Origin: Desulfobacca_B sp046538075
GTDB taxonomy: Bacteria; Desulfobacterota; Desulfobaccia; Desulfobaccales; Desulfobaccaceae
Length of the DNA stretch: 64,000 nucleotides
Reading direction: 5' to 3'
NCBI GenBank assembly: GCA_046538075.1
Contig: JBKHJN010000006.1
Location: 1 to 64,000, forward strand
In this document: positions 49,495 to 58,833 of the stretch, piece by piece
Position numbering within the stretch: the first letter of the stretch is position 1
How the letters are laid out: each line of letters begins with the position of its first letter
Notes under the pieces: model-generated
The model's database searches: none
What the model saw: the letters and a program-made list of their open reading frames with translations, nothing else
What the model was told of the DNA's origin: nothing
Position numbers and translations under genes: made by a program

Positions 49495-51180
49495 ATGGAA
49501 CTGCAGACGGTTAACCTGGTCATTGGTGGCGCAGCTGGACAGGGGTTGGTAACCATTGGCCAGATACTCGCCAAGAGCCTGGTGCGCCGCGGTTATAATA
49601 TCGTGGTAACCCAGAGTTATCAATCGCGCATCCGGGGGGGCCACAACACCTATGCTATCCGAGTCAGCACGGAAGACATCCAGGCACCTCAGGAAGCGAT
49701 CGATCTGTTGATTGCTCTCAATGCCGAGACTGTGGACCTGCATCGTTCGGAGTTGTCATCCCAGGGTCTTATCGTTGCCGATACTAGCCTGGAAATTAAG
49801 GATGACAATTGTATCCAGGTACCTTTCGAAGAATTATCGGACAAAAGGTTTTTCAACGTCGTCGCCTTGGGAATTACCGGAGCTGTCCTGGGATTTGAGG
49901 GTCAGATAATCACCCAGACCCTGGAAGATTATTTCGGGAAAAAGGATGAAGAGGTGGCGCAAAAAAATGAACAGGCCTTATCAGAGTCTTACCGCTGGGC
50001 CCATGAAAATAATGCCTTTGGTTTGCTTAAACTGGCTCCCTGCTCTGAATCGCCCCCCCGTCTGATCATGAATGGCAATGAAGCCCTGGCCTTGGGAGCC
50101 ATGTCAGCCGGGGTAAAGTTCTGCTCCTTTTATCCTATGACACCGGCCACTTCCATACTCCTTAATCTAGTTGCGGTGGCCGGCCAGATGGGGTTGATCG
50201 TCGAGCAGGCCGAAGATGAGATCGCCGCTATCAATATGGCCCTGGGGGCTGCCTTTGCCGGGGCTCCGAGCCTGGTGGCCACTTCCGGGGGCGGTTTTGC
50301 CTTGATGGTTGAGGGTGTCAGCCTAGCAGCCATGACGGAAACGCCGGTGGTGATTATCGTCGCCCAAAGACCCGGTCCGGCTACTGGCCTGCCGACCCGG
50401 ACGGAGCAGGCCGACCTGGAATTTGTGCTGCACGCCGGACACGGCGAGTTCCCCCGGGCCATCTTGGCTCCCGGTAACGTGGAGAGTTGTTTTCACCTCA
50501 TCCGCCGGGCGATGGAGTTGGCGGAGCGCTTCCAGGGGCCGATATTCCTGTTAACCGATCAGTTTCTGGCTGATTCCTCCCGTGCCGTGGTGCCCTTTGA
50601 ACTGGAAAATCTGGCTGCCGTGTCCCCGGTGGGGATGGCGGCGGCGCCGTCCTCGCCCTACCAACGTTACGCGCTCACCGATAACGGCGTTTCACCCCGC
50701 CTGTTGCCCGGACTGAGTGAACATCTGGTGGTCGCCGACAGCGACGAACATACTAGCGATGGCCATATTACTGAGGATTTGCAGGTTCGCGTCCAGATGG
50801 TCGATAAGCGCCTGAAAAAACTGGAAGGCCTTAAGGCCGCGGTAATCCCCCCGGAATACCAGGGAGAGGCAAATCCGGAATTATTGCTGGTCGCCTGGGG
50901 TTCAAGCCAGGGTTCGGTCCTGGAGGCCGCCGCGGCTCTTAAGGCAGAGGGTCAGAAGGTGGCGACCCTCTGCTTTTCTCAGGTCTGGCCCCTGGTCGAA
51001 GAGCAATTCCTGCATCACTTACAGGGGGCCCAACAGGTGGTAGGCGTGGAAAACAATGCCTTCGGGCAAATGGCACGGCTTATTCGGAGAGAGACCGGAT
51101 TTTTGATCCCCCGCCAGGTGCGGCGTTATGACGGGCTGCCGCTGACCCCGGAGTATATTCTGGGGGCCTTACAAGCGTGA
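49495..51180 (+). CDS. korA: 2-oxoacid:ferredoxin oxidoreductase alpha subunit with fused gamma domain
   Basis: 561 residues. The N-terminal gamma domain (about 1-190) begins VNLVIGGAAGQGLVTIGQIL and has QSRIRGGHNTYAIRVS. The alpha part has MNGNEALALGAMSAGVKFCSFYPMTPATSI, a QAEDEIAAINMALGAAFAG stretch and TSGGGFALMVEGVSLAAMTE, all family marks. It makes acyl-CoA, CO2 and reduced ferredoxin from a 2-oxoacid (2-oxoglutarate or similar). AGGAGG precedes the ATG. The beta subunit follows 21 bases later. No ferredoxin-like delta gene is present, as in other two-subunit enzymes. Confidence 0.93.
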   Translation: MELQTVNLVIGGAAGQGLVTIGQILAKSLVRRGYNIVVTQSYQSRIRGGHNTYAIRVSTEDIQAPQEAIDLLIALNAETVDLHRSELSSQGLIVADTSLEIKDDNCIQVPFEELSDKRFFNVVALGITGAVLGFEGQIITQTLEDYFGKKDEEVAQKNEQALSESYRWAHENNAFGLLKLAPCSESPPRLIMNGNEALALGAMSAGVKFCSFYPMTPATSILLNLVAVAGQMGLIVEQAEDEIAAINMALGAAFAGAPSLVATSGGGFALMVEGVSLAAMTETPVVIIVAQRPGPATGLPTRTEQADLEFVLHAGHGEFPRAILAPGNVESCFHLIRRAMELAERFQGPIFLLTDQFLADSSRAVVPFELENLAAVSPVGMAAAPSSPYQRYALTDNGVSPRLLPGLSEHLVVADSDEHTSDGHITEDLQVRVQMVDKRLKKLEGLKAAVIPPEYQGEANPELLLVAWGSSQGSVLEAAAALKAEGQKVATLCFSQVWPLVEEQFLHHLQGAQQVVGVENNAFGQMARLIRRETGFLIPRQVRRYDGLPLTPEYILGALQA

Positions 51181-51201
51181 TCGGCGGATAGGAGAGCAGT
51201 T

Positions 51202-52053
51202 ATGGTAAGTATCGATGATTACGGAAATTATGAGACCGCCTGGTGTCCGGGCTGCGGCAACTTCTCTATTCTGAAGGCGCTTAAACAGGCCCTGGTGGCC
51301 AGCCAGCTGGAGCCTCATCAGGTGCTGTTCGTCTCCGGGATCGGCCAGGCAGCCAAGGCTCCCCATTACCTGAATGCCAATCTATTTAATGGCTTGCACG
51401 GCCGGTCATTACCGGTGGCCACTGGCGCCAAACTGGCCAACCTCAATCTAACGGTAATCGTGGAAAGCGGGGACGGCTGCAACTACGGCGAAGGTGGCAA
51501 CCATTTGCTGGCCGCCATCCGCCGCAATATCAACGTCACCCTGCTGGTCCACAACAACCAGATTTACGGGCTGACCAAAGGTCAGGCCAGCCCCACTTCG
51601 GATGAGGGCATGGTTACCAAGGCGCAGCCCCAAGGGGTGTCCTCGGCCCCCTTTAACCCGATTGCCGTGGCCGTGGCCCTGCACGCCGGCTTGGTGGCCC
51701 GGGGCTTCGCCGGGATGATCGATCACCTGGCCGGCCTGATTCAGCAGGGCATCGCCCATCCGGGTTTTGCCCTGATCGATATCCTGCAGCCCTGCGTGTC
51801 ATTCAATCAGGTCAACACCTTTGCCTGGTACAAGAAGCGCTGCTATGAATTGCCCCCGGACTATAATCCTAGCGATTGGGAGGCGGCTATCAAGGTATCC
51901 CAGGAGTGGGGCGAGCGTATTCCGATGGGGGTAATCTACCGGAACCAACGGCCGGCGTTTGAGGACCATTTTCCGGTCTTGCAGCAGGGGCCGCTGGTGG
52001 GACAAGGAGTCGACCAACAGATGTTAACCAAAATCATGGATAAATACGCTTGA
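51202..52053 (+). CDS. korB: 2-oxoacid:ferredoxin oxidoreductase beta subunit
   Basis: 283 residues, the TPP-binding subunit. CPGCGNFSILKALKQAL at the start, ATGAKLANLNLTVIVESGDGC (shown in part) for the TPP Mg site, then NYGEGGNHLLAAIRRNINVTL, VHNNQIYGLTKGQASPTS and the C-terminal CVSFNQVNTFAWYKKRCYEL. These match two-subunit 2-oxoglutarate- or general 2-oxoacid:ferredoxin oxidoreductases. Cys residues 14 and 17 and a later Cys would bind one [4Fe-4S]. Followed by rubredoxin after 33 bases. Confidence 0.93.
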   Translation: MVSIDDYGNYETAWCPGCGNFSILKALKQALVASQLEPHQVLFVSGIGQAAKAPHYLNANLFNGLHGRSLPVATGAKLANLNLTVIVESGDGCNYGEGGNHLLAAIRRNINVTLLVHNNQIYGLTKGQASPTSDEGMVTKAQPQGVSSAPFNPIAVAVALHAGLVARGFAGMIDHLAGLIQQGIAHPGFALIDILQPCVSFNQVNTFAWYKKRCYELPPDYNPSDWEAAIKVSQEWGERIPMGVIYRNQRPAFEDHFPVLQQGPLVGQGVDQQMLTKIMDKYA

Positions 52054-52086
52054 GAACACAGAGAAAAAATGAAAAAGGAGAAAAAT

Positions 52087-52248
52087 ATGAAAAAGTATGT
52101 CTGTAGCGTTTGTGGCTATGTTTATGATCCTGCCGCGGGTGATCCGGATAGCGGCGTAGCCCCGGGCACGCCATTTGAGAGCCTCCCGGATGATTGGGTC
52201 TGCCCGGTGTGTGGAGCGGCCAAGGAAGATTTTGCCCCCGAGGAGTAA
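52087..52248 (+). CDS. rub: Rubredoxin
   Basis: 53 residues, classical: KKYVCSVCGYVYDPAAGDPD, then GVAPGTPFESLPDDWVCPVC and GAAKEDFAPEE. Both CxxCG knuckles are intact. AAAAAGGAGA precedes the ATG at 52087. It lies between korB and fprA, and is the expected electron donor of the FprA (rubredoxin:oxygen oxidoreductase) downstream. Confidence 0.97.
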   Translation: MKKYVCSVCGYVYDPAAGDPDSGVAPGTPFESLPDDWVCPVCGAAKEDFAPEE

Positions 52249-52285
52249 GATCGGCTGTCTGGGATGCATCCCTAGACACTAGATG

Positions 52286-52312
52286 GTCGGGGCGCAATTC
52301 ATTGCGCCCTGA
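52286..52312. repeat. REP-like palindrome 1
   Basis: GGTCGGGGCGCAAT and ATTGCGCCCTGACC form an almost perfect 30-base palindrome. A 12-base palindrome GGGATGCATCCC (52261-52272) lies just before it. Both fill the rubredoxin-fprA gap. Confidence 0.6.
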
Positions 52313-52353
52313 CCTAAATTGTAATCATGACAAGCGGCTGATTTATTTCTATC

Positions 52354-52375
52354 GGGGCGTAATAAACCACGCCCC
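52354..52375. repeat. REP-like palindrome 2
   Basis: GGGGCGT (52354-52360) and ACGCCCC (52369-52375) around AATAAACC. The GGGGCGTAATAA...ACGCCCCTAC pattern is a common dispersed bacterial intergenic repeat. Confidence 0.55.
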
Positions 52376-52418
52376 TACAATTCCTGATGGTAATAACTTA
52401 AGGAGATAAGAGGAAGAT

Positions 52419-53609
52419 ATGTGGCCGGTGGAAATCATCGATAGAGTTTATTGGGTGGGGGCGGTCGATTGGAATATCCGGGACTTCCATGGCTATTCCA
52501 CTTACAAGGGGACCACTTACAACGCCTTTCTGATTCTGGACGAAAAGATCACCCTGGTGGACACCGTCAAAAAACCCTTCAAGGCCGATCTGCTGCGGCA
52601 AGTCCAGGAGATAGTTGACCCGGCCCGGATCGATTACCTGATTGTCAACCACGTGGAAATGGATCATAGTAGCTGCCTGCCGGAAATCATGGAGATCATT
52701 CGGCCGGAAAAAATTTTCTGTTCCACCATGGGTCACAAGACTCTGTTGGCTCACTATCATCGCCCGGATTGGCCCTATGAAGTGGTTAGTCCCGGCCAGC
52801 CCCTCAGCCTGGGCCGACGTACGGTGCAGTTCATCGAAACCCGGATGTTACATTGGCCGGACAGCATGTTTTCTTATTTTCCCGACGATCGTCTGCTGAT
52901 CTCCAGCGATGCCTTTGGCCAGCACTGGGCCACCAGTGGGCGCTTCGACGACGAAGTGGACCTGCCTGAACTCTTTCAGCACGCGGCCAAATACTATGCC
53001 AACATCCTCTTGCCTTTTTCGGCCCTGGTGACCAAATTGTTGGCCCAGATCAAGGAAATGGGCCTGCCGATTGATATGATCGCCCCCGATCACGGCCTGA
53101 TCTGGCGCCGCCATCCGGCCAAAATTGTCGAGGCCTATGAAAACTGGGCTCAACAGAAACCTCAGGCCCAGGCCCTGATCATCTATGACACCATGTGGCA
53201 TAGCACCGAGGCCATGGCCCACGCGGTCGCCGATGGGCTGCTTCAGGAGGGTATTCCAGTTCAGGTGTTTGATCTCCAGGTCAATCATCGCAGCGAGGTG
53301 ATGAGTGCGGTCCTGGACGCCGGGGCGCTGATTTTCGGCTCCTCGACGCTTAATAACAACATCCTGCCCCGGATGGCGGATATGCTGACCTATATGAAGG
53401 GCCTGCGTCCGATGAATAAAATCGGCGCCGCCTACGGCTGGAGCGGGGAGGCGGTCGGGGTGATCAATAAGTACCTGGAAGAAATGAAAATTAAGCTAGT
53501 GGACCCGGGTCTCAAAATCAACTATGTCCCCGATGCTGAGGGCCTGCAGCAATGCCTGGCCTGGGGACGGAAAATCGGTCAGGCGTTCAAGGAAGAGAGT
53601 AAACCTTAA
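52419..53609 (+). CDS. fprA: FprA-family A-type flavoprotein (rubredoxin:oxygen oxidoreductase)
   Basis: 396 residues. The N-terminal metallo-beta-lactamase-like diiron domain has HxExDH at His78-Val-Glu80-Met-Asp82-His83, and the later ligand regions MLHWPDSMFSYFPDDRLLISSDAFG and APDHGLIWRRHP. The C-terminal flavodoxin domain starts ALIIYDTMWHSTEAMAHAV (FMN loop). It reduces O2 to water (or NO to N2O) with electrons from rubredoxin, encoded just upstream. AAGGAG before the ATG. It closes the defence island. Confidence 0.95.
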   Translation: MWPVEIIDRVYWVGAVDWNIRDFHGYSTYKGTTYNAFLILDEKITLVDTVKKPFKADLLRQVQEIVDPARIDYLIVNHVEMDHSSCLPEIMEIIRPEKIFCSTMGHKTLLAHYHRPDWPYEVVSPGQPLSLGRRTVQFIETRMLHWPDSMFSYFPDDRLLISSDAFGQHWATSGRFDDEVDLPELFQHAAKYYANILLPFSALVTKLLAQIKEMGLPIDMIAPDHGLIWRRHPAKIVEAYENWAQQKPQAQALIIYDTMWHSTEAMAHAVADGLLQEGIPVQVFDLQVNHRSEVMSAVLDAGALIFGSSTLNNNILPRMADMLTYMKGLRPMNKIGAAYGWSGEAVGVINKYLEEMKIKLVDPGLKINYVPDAEGLQQCLAWGRKIGQAFKEESKP

Positions 53610-53759
53610 CTCCTTTCCGCCCTGGCAATCCATTTCTCCGGTCTGGACAAGCCCCCTAAGGGGGTGGGGAGGGAAGCTTAGCAAGGGCGGGCGGGGGCCT
53701 CTCGGTTACCCTTGGCCTTCCCCTCCAATAATGGTCCCCTCACTCCTTGGTACTGGCTA

Positions 53760-54995
53760 CTACAGATTATCAATCAGGGCCTGGGCAAACCCGGAACAGG
53801 AGACCTCCTGGGCGCCGGGCAGCAACCGGGCCAGATCATAGGTGACGGTGCCGGCCACCAGGGTGCGGCCCAGCCCCTGGTGGATCAGCTCCGCCGCCTC
53901 AGTCCAGCCCAGATATTCCAGGAGCATGGCCCCGGATAAAATCAGCGAACTGGGGTTGACCTTATCCAATCCGGCGTACTTGGGGGCGCTACCGTGGGTG
54001 GCCTCAAAGACCGCGTAGCGGTCGCCGATATTGGCCCCAGGGGCCATCCCCAAGCCCCCCACCTGAGCTGCCAAGGCATCGGAGAGATAATCGCCGTTCA
54101 GGTTGGGGGTGGCAATGACGCTGTATTCCTCCGGCCTTAACAGAACCTGCTGAAACATCGCATCGGCAATGCGGTCCTTGATAACCACTTTGCCGGGCGG
54201 CAGCTGCCCCTGGTAATCCTGGGTCAGTTGGTCCTCGGTTATCACCTGATCGCCAAACTCCGCTGCAGCCACTTCATAGCCCCAGGATTTAAACGCCCCT
54301 TCCGTGAATTTCATGATATTGCCTTTATGCATCAGGGTAACATGAGGACGTTGGTGGCTCAGGGCATAGTTCAGGGCCTTGCGGACCAACCGCTGGCTGC
54401 CGGCTGCGGTCATCGGTTTGATGCCGATACCGGCCTGGCGGGCGATCTGGCAGTTTAGCTGCGAATTCAGAAAGTCAATGACTTTTTGGGCCTCTGGACT
54501 TCCGGCTGGCCATTCAATGCCGGCATAGACGTCTTCGGTATTTTCCCGAAAGACCACCATGTTGACCTTTTCCGGCGCTTTCAAGGGGCTGGGGGCACCG
54601 GGGTAATAGCGCACCGGCCGGATGCAGGCATAAAGTTCCAGCACCTGCCTTAGAGTGACGTTAAGAGAGCGGAAGCCACCGCCCACCGGCGTGGTCAGCG
54701 GGCCCTTGAGGGCCACCAGGTATTCCTGGATGGCGGCAATCGATGCCTTTGGCAGGTATTCGCCGCTTTGTTTAAAGGCCTTTTCTCCGGCCAGAATTTC
54801 CTGCCAGGCAATCCGGCGCTGTCCGGCATAAGCCTGGGAAACGGCAGCATCCAGGACCCGGACCGTAGCCCGCCAGATGTCGGGTCCAGTGCCGTCTCCT
54901 TCAATATAAAGAATGATCGGGCAATCCGGAACCTGGAGTTGCCCTTCTCCGGTCATCTTCAGCTTTTCACCCCGAACAGGATTATTCTTATTCAT
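53760..54995 (-). CDS. icd: Isocitrate dehydrogenase (NADP-type)
   Basis: Oxidises isocitrate to 2-oxoglutarate and CO2. 411 residues. The phosphorylatable-loop region GGGFRSLNVTLRQVL and substrate Arg residues, RENTEDVYAGIEW, HKGNIMKFTEGAFKSWGYE and THGSAPKYAGLDKVNPSSLI are all standard. Lys and Tyr in APKYAG match the NADP+-specific E. coli enzyme. A 150-base GC-rich repeat-like gap separates it from convergent fprA. The product is the substrate of a 2-oxoglutarate:ferredoxin oxidoreductase, which supports KorAB in that role. Confidence 0.96.
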   Translation of the reverse strand: MNKNNPVRGEKLKMTGEGQLQVPDCPIILYIEGDGTGPDIWRATVRVLDAAVSQAYAGQRRIAWQEILAGEKAFKQSGEYLPKASIAAIQEYLVALKGPLTTPVGGGFRSLNVTLRQVLELYACIRPVRYYPGAPSPLKAPEKVNMVVFRENTEDVYAGIEWPAGSPEAQKVIDFLNSQLNCQIARQAGIGIKPMTAAGSQRLVRKALNYALSHQRPHVTLMHKGNIMKFTEGAFKSWGYEVAAAEFGDQVITEDQLTQDYQGQLPPGKVVIKDRIADAMFQQVLLRPEEYSVIATPNLNGDYLSDALAAQVGGLGMAPGANIGDRYAVFEATHGSAPKYAGLDKVNPSSLILSGAMLLEYLGWTEAAELIHQGLGRTLVAGTVTYDLARLLPGAQEVSCSGFAQALIDNL

Positions 54996-55059
54996 AAACG
55001 CAACTCTTCCTTTGTTTTATATGATTGTGGCCCTAAACGACTAGGGTTGTATATTATAC

Positions 55060-55120
55060 TCCGAGCATTTAAAAGGTTAATTTGAGGGGAGGGCCGCCGG
55101 CCGGGAAACCCGGCCCCTAC
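55060..55120. repeat. Dispersed intergenic repeat, copy C
   Basis: TCCGAGCATTTAAAAGGTTA (55060-55079), then TTTGAGGGGAGGGCCG and a hairpin CCGGCCGGG/CCCGGCC. One base differs from copy B over the first 20. Lies in the 198-base gap before 55194. Confidence 0.7.
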
Positions 55121-55193
55121 AGGACCGGCGCGATTATCATTGCAGGCCACCGGCTTCTTTAAGCCCATAATATTTATGTAAAAATACAGTAGC

Positions 55194-55625
55194 TTAGGTT
55201 AATAAGAGCGGCTCCGGTCTGAAAGTCATCTCTGGGACCGGGCCGATAACGTGGAGCACCGCTTCGGGGATCAGGCTTTCGGCCAGACCCACCAGAGGAT
55301 AGCCCCTTCCCGGGGGCAGTTCCAGGCTTTCTAGCCGGGCGGCGCCGGGAATAGTCAGCGCCCGCAAGCCAGCATCACCGCCGATCGCCAGGCAGACCAC
55401 CGGGGCTCCCTCTGCATGTCTGGTCCAGAAGACCTGTAAATCAACCGGGGACCCGCCCAGGGCGGTAGACCAGCCAATCAGCATTTCTTCATCCCCCTCC
55501 GGGTATTGGATGGTTAGTTCCGACCCCTGCCAGATGGGGGATAACACCCACAGCCGGGTTGAGGCCATGCCCTGGGGGACATTGGGGTTTGGCTTAACCC
55601 GATAATCAATAAATTTAACTGCCAT
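55194..55625 (-). CDS. Hypothetical protein at the end of the glycan operon
   Basis: A 143-residue soluble protein. Beta-rich core with WVLSPIWQGSELTIQYPEGDE, LQVFWTRHAEGAPVVCLAIG and LRALTIPGAARLESLELPPGRG. No known motif recognised. It overlaps the dehydrogenase gene by 11 bases on the same strand, so it is co-translated with it and is the last gene of the leftward operon. Confidence 0.6.
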   Translation of the reverse strand: MAVKFIDYRVKPNPNVPQGMASTRLWVLSPIWQGSELTIQYPEGDEEMLIGWSTALGGSPVDLQVFWTRHAEGAPVVCLAIGGDAGLRALTIPGAARLESLELPPGRGYPLVGLAESLIPEAVLHVIGPVPEMTFRPEPLLLT

Positions 55626-56616
55626 TTGAGGAAACCTCTACCAATACTTTTAAAACCCCGGGTTGTTGAGCATAGTCCAAGGCCTCTGGGGCCTGGGCCA
55701 GAGGGAAGACTCGGGAAATCAGCGGCCGGGGGTCAACCAGGCCGCAAGCCAATAACCGCAGCGCCGGGGCAAAAGGCCCGCAACGGGAACCGATAACCGT
55801 CACTTCGGGGACTACCAGCAGGGTGGGGTTGAATTCCAAGGCCTGCTGGTAGGTGCTTTTGGCGACAATAGTACCCTGGGGCCGCACTGCCGCTAGCGCC
55901 GCGTGCCACCCGGAGGGTGAACCGCTACATTCCACAACCACATCAAAATCAGGAAGGGAAATCCTACCCGACTGCCAGCCTTGTTCTCCGGCAAAGTGGT
56001 CGCCCTCATGAATAATCACTCCTAAGGCGGCAACCAGAGCCATTTTTTCGGGATGGCGGCCCGCCAGGTGCAGCTCACAGCCGGTCAGTCCTAATACCAG
56101 GGCGCTGAGCAGCCCCAGCTTGCCGTCGCCTATGATGAGGACTCGGGCAGGGGGGGAGATCGGGGCCTGGACCAAGATCTCCAGGGCCGCGGCCAAGGGC
56201 TCGGTGAACACCGCCACTTCATCCGGCACCGAGTCCGGCACCCGGTGCAGATTGGCCAGCGGCAGGGTCAGATATTCGGCCAAGGCCCCGTCCCGGCCGC
56301 TAATCCCCAGGACGGTGCGGTACTGGCAGTGTTTCGGCTGCCCCCGTTGGCAGCGGGGGCACCTGCCACAGCCGATGTTGATTTCCCCTACCACCCGTCG
56401 CCCGACCCAATCCGGGTCCGGAGCGGCTTCGACCCATCCGACAAATTCATGCCCCAGGATGCCCTGAAAATTTTTATAGCCCCGGGTGATTTCCACATCG
56501 GTCTGGCAAAGGCCCACCAGTCCCACCCGGATCAAGGCCTCCCCGGCCGGAGGCTGCGGCCGCGGCACCTGGACCAGACGCAGCTGGCCGTCAAACCTCA
56601 GGGCTTGCATCAGCAA
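55615..56616 (-). CDS. Zinc-dependent medium-chain alcohol dehydrogenase
   Basis: 333 residues of the MDR family. Catalytic-zinc Cys is in VGLCQTDVEITRG and His in GHEFVGWVE. The structural zinc has four Cys in GCGRCPRCQRGQPKHC. The NAD(P) loop is VLIIGDGKLGLLSALVLGL. The acceptor could be a sugar alcohol or sorbitol-like compound. It overlaps the glycosyltransferase gene by 26 bases. In this glycan operon it may shape an unusual sugar residue. Confidence 0.88.
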   Translation of the reverse strand: MLMQALRFDGQLRLVQVPRPQPPAGEALIRVGLVGLCQTDVEITRGYKNFQGILGHEFVGWVEAAPDPDWVGRRVVGEINIGCGRCPRCQRGQPKHCQYRTVLGISGRDGALAEYLTLPLANLHRVPDSVPDEVAVFTEPLAAALEILVQAPISPPARVLIIGDGKLGLLSALVLGLTGCELHLAGRHPEKMALVAALGVIIHEGDHFAGEQGWQSGRISLPDFDVVVECSGSPSGWHAALAAVRPQGTIVAKSTYQQALEFNPTLLVVPEVTVIGSRCGPFAPALRLLACGLVDPRPLISRVFPLAQAPEALDYAQQPGVLKVLVEVSSNGS

Positions 56617-57814
56617 CCCTCTCCTCGGCTAATTGCCCGCTGCCACCGACCTGATGGTAGAAAGCAACTAAACTGGCCCGGTAATGCTCCCAGGTAAACT
56701 GCTCGGCCCGCTGCCGGGCCTGCCATCCCATCTCTGCGGCCAGCGTGCGATTTTCGTAAAGCTGGATCAGGGCGGCCATCAAGGGCTCTACGGTTTGGCG
56801 GGGCACGATCAGACCCTCGACCTCATGGCGGGCCACCGAGCCGGCCTCGGGGGTGACGATGACCGGCAAGCCGCAGGCCATGGCTTCATAGGTGACTTTG
56901 GCACTGCCTTCATCCAACGACGGAAAACAAAACACCGTACTGCTATTATAAAGCCGCACCGGGTCCGATACAAAGCCTTCAATTTTTATTCCCGGCTGCC
57001 CCTTGTAACGGGCCAGAATGGGTCTGATCTCCTCATGCACCGACCCCGCCAACACCAGCTCAGCGTCTTTAAATCCCAGCCGCTGCCAGGCCTCCAACAG
57101 ATAAGGCACGCCTTTTCGAAAACACAGTTGCCCTACGAACAGGACTCTAAACCTTCGATCCGGACGAGGTTGGGGAAGGAAACGGTTCACATCCACGCCG
57201 CGCGGCAGCAGGACCAACTTTTCCGGCGGATAACCTCGCTCCAGAAAGGTCTGCCGGGTAAATTCCGAGGGCACCAGGATATAATCGGCGGTCTGGCATT
57301 CCTCCAGGGCGGTCGTGACTTCCCGGTGCCAGTGGTCCCACCCTCTCAGGAGCCGGGCGGGCGGCGGCGGCCAAGGTTGCCCCCGACGGCGGTATTCCTC
57401 GGTCAGGATTTCCCGGCTATGGCAGGGATGGCAGTAATTGCGCTCCAACAGGGCGATGGTGCCGTGCTGTTTAGCGGTTTGCAGGGAATGCCGACATTCA
57501 TGGGTCCAGCCATGAAAGATTTCCGGCGGCCGTCGGGCCAGATAACCCTGGGTGAGGTAATCCAGATACATGCGTTTTAAGGAGTAATAATAGCGGGCCG
57601 GCAGACCGGAAAACAGCTTGGCGGGCTGGAACCAGACATTTTTGATCAGGGCCGAAGGCACCTCGGTGCGCTGGTATCCGTACACAATGGCTTTCTGTAA
57701 CATTTGGGCCCGATATGCAGCCACCACTGCCTGGTGGACCACACTGGCCAGCCCTACTCCCCCCAGGCGGGTAGCGGCGGCATAGACTAGGTGAGGGATG
57801 CTTGTTGCAGCCAT
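56591..57814 (-). CDS. Family 4 (GT-B) glycosyltransferase
   Basis: 407 residues from the ATG at 57814 (overlapping the epimerase stop by 28 bases). The N-terminal half has LLRGWDHWHREVTTALEECQ and ADYILVPSEFTRQTFLERGYP. The C-terminal nucleotide-sugar domain has FRVLFVGQLCFRKGVPYLLEAW, FCFPSLDEGSAKVTYEAMACG and LPVIVTPEAGSVARHEVEG, the GPGTF/EX7E form (EGSAKVTYE). It adds a hexose-type sugar to a growing glycan on the cytoplasmic face. Confidence 0.87.
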   Translation of the reverse strand: MAATSIPHLVYAAATRLGGVGLASVVHQAVVAAYRAQMLQKAIVYGYQRTEVPSALIKNVWFQPAKLFSGLPARYYYSLKRMYLDYLTQGYLARRPPEIFHGWTHECRHSLQTAKQHGTIALLERNYCHPCHSREILTEEYRRRGQPWPPPPARLLRGWDHWHREVTTALEECQTADYILVPSEFTRQTFLERGYPPEKLVLLPRGVDVNRFLPQPRPDRRFRVLFVGQLCFRKGVPYLLEAWQRLGFKDAELVLAGSVHEEIRPILARYKGQPGIKIEGFVSDPVRLYNSSTVFCFPSLDEGSAKVTYEAMACGLPVIVTPEAGSVARHEVEGLIVPRQTVEPLMAALIQLYENRTLAAEMGWQARQRAEQFTWEHYRASLVAFYHQVGGSGQLAEERVADASPEV

Positions 57815-58725
57815 TGCCAGGTACGTTGCAAGCCTTCGGTGAATGTGGTTTGGGGCCGCCAGCCCAAAAGGGCCCCAATCCGCCGACAATCTAAAATGTT
57901 GACTGGGACATCCAACAGACGGGACGGCTTAAACTCGAGCCGCGGCGGCCGGCCGGTGATTTCCTCTATGGCCTCCAGCAATTCCAGCAGAGATAGGCCA
58001 TAGCCGCTGCCGACGTTAAAAATCCGCACCCCGTTTTCGGGCGGGCGATAGCGCATACTGCGATACAAGGCCCGGGCCAGGTCCCCCACATAAAGATAAT
58101 CCCGCACAATGCGGCCGTCCCCCCAGATTTCAATGGGCAGCCCCTGCAGGGTGCGATAGAGAAATACCCCTACGGCTCCCAAAGGACGGGCAAGATCCTG
58201 GCCTTCACCAAACGGGTTGGCGCCCCGCAAGATTACATATTCCTGGCCGCGGGTCACCCGGAACAGCTCCAGGTATTTTTCCACCCCCAGCTTGGTGATT
58301 CCATAGGAGCAGCGCGGTTCGCAGAGATGGTCCTCGGGGATCGGAATCTGCCGGGGGACACCATAGACCGTCCCGCCCGAAGACATAAAGATCACCTTCT
58401 TGATCCCGGCCCTTACACATGATTCCAGGAGTTTGACGCTATGGTAAAGATTATCCTGGATATCGGCCCCGGGATCCTGGTTGGAAGTCTGAGGAATGGT
58501 ACTCCAGGCCAGATGATAGAGGATGTCGATCCCCTCGAGCACTTTGGGGTGATGCGGAATGTCCCCCATGTTTAGGGCAATATATTCATTTCCAGGTATC
58601 GGGCCAGTTTTGAGATCGACGATCCTGACCTGATGGCCGCGCTGCTGCAGCAGGGCCACCAGATGCGAGCCAATAAAACCGGAGCCGCCTAAGACCAAGA
58701 CATTCTCTTTGCGTTTATTCACCAT
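57787..58725 (-). CDS. NAD-dependent nucleotide-sugar epimerase/dehydratase
   Basis: 312 residues, extended SDR. NAD loop GGSGFIGSHLVALLQQRG; the active-site YGITKLGVEKYLELFRV has the YxxxK; SSGGTVYGVPRQIPI gives the catalytic Ser/Thr. It resembles UDP-glucose/UDP-GlcNAc 4-epimerases. It supplies an activated sugar for the neighbouring glycosyltransferase. AT about 28 bases its end overlaps the next gene. Confidence 0.9.
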   Translation of the reverse strand: MVNKRKENVLVLGGSGFIGSHLVALLQQRGHQVRIVDLKTGPIPGNEYIALNMGDIPHHPKVLEGIDILYHLAWSTIPQTSNQDPGADIQDNLYHSVKLLESCVRAGIKKVIFMSSGGTVYGVPRQIPIPEDHLCEPRCSYGITKLGVEKYLELFRVTRGQEYVILRGANPFGEGQDLARPLGAVGVFLYRTLQGLPIEIWGDGRIVRDYLYVGDLARALYRSMRYRPPENGVRIFNVGSGYGLSLLELLEAIEEITGRPPRLEFKPSRLLDVPVNILDCRRIGALLGWRPQTTFTEGLQRTWQWLQQASLT

Positions 58726-58833
58726 TGCGGATCGATCTTCTCTTGAACTAAAGGTTCAGCCCTCCTTGCTGCACTCCACTTAAATTAAGGCCGATGACCA
58801 CCCGCAACACCTTGATCCTGGTTGGCATGGCGG

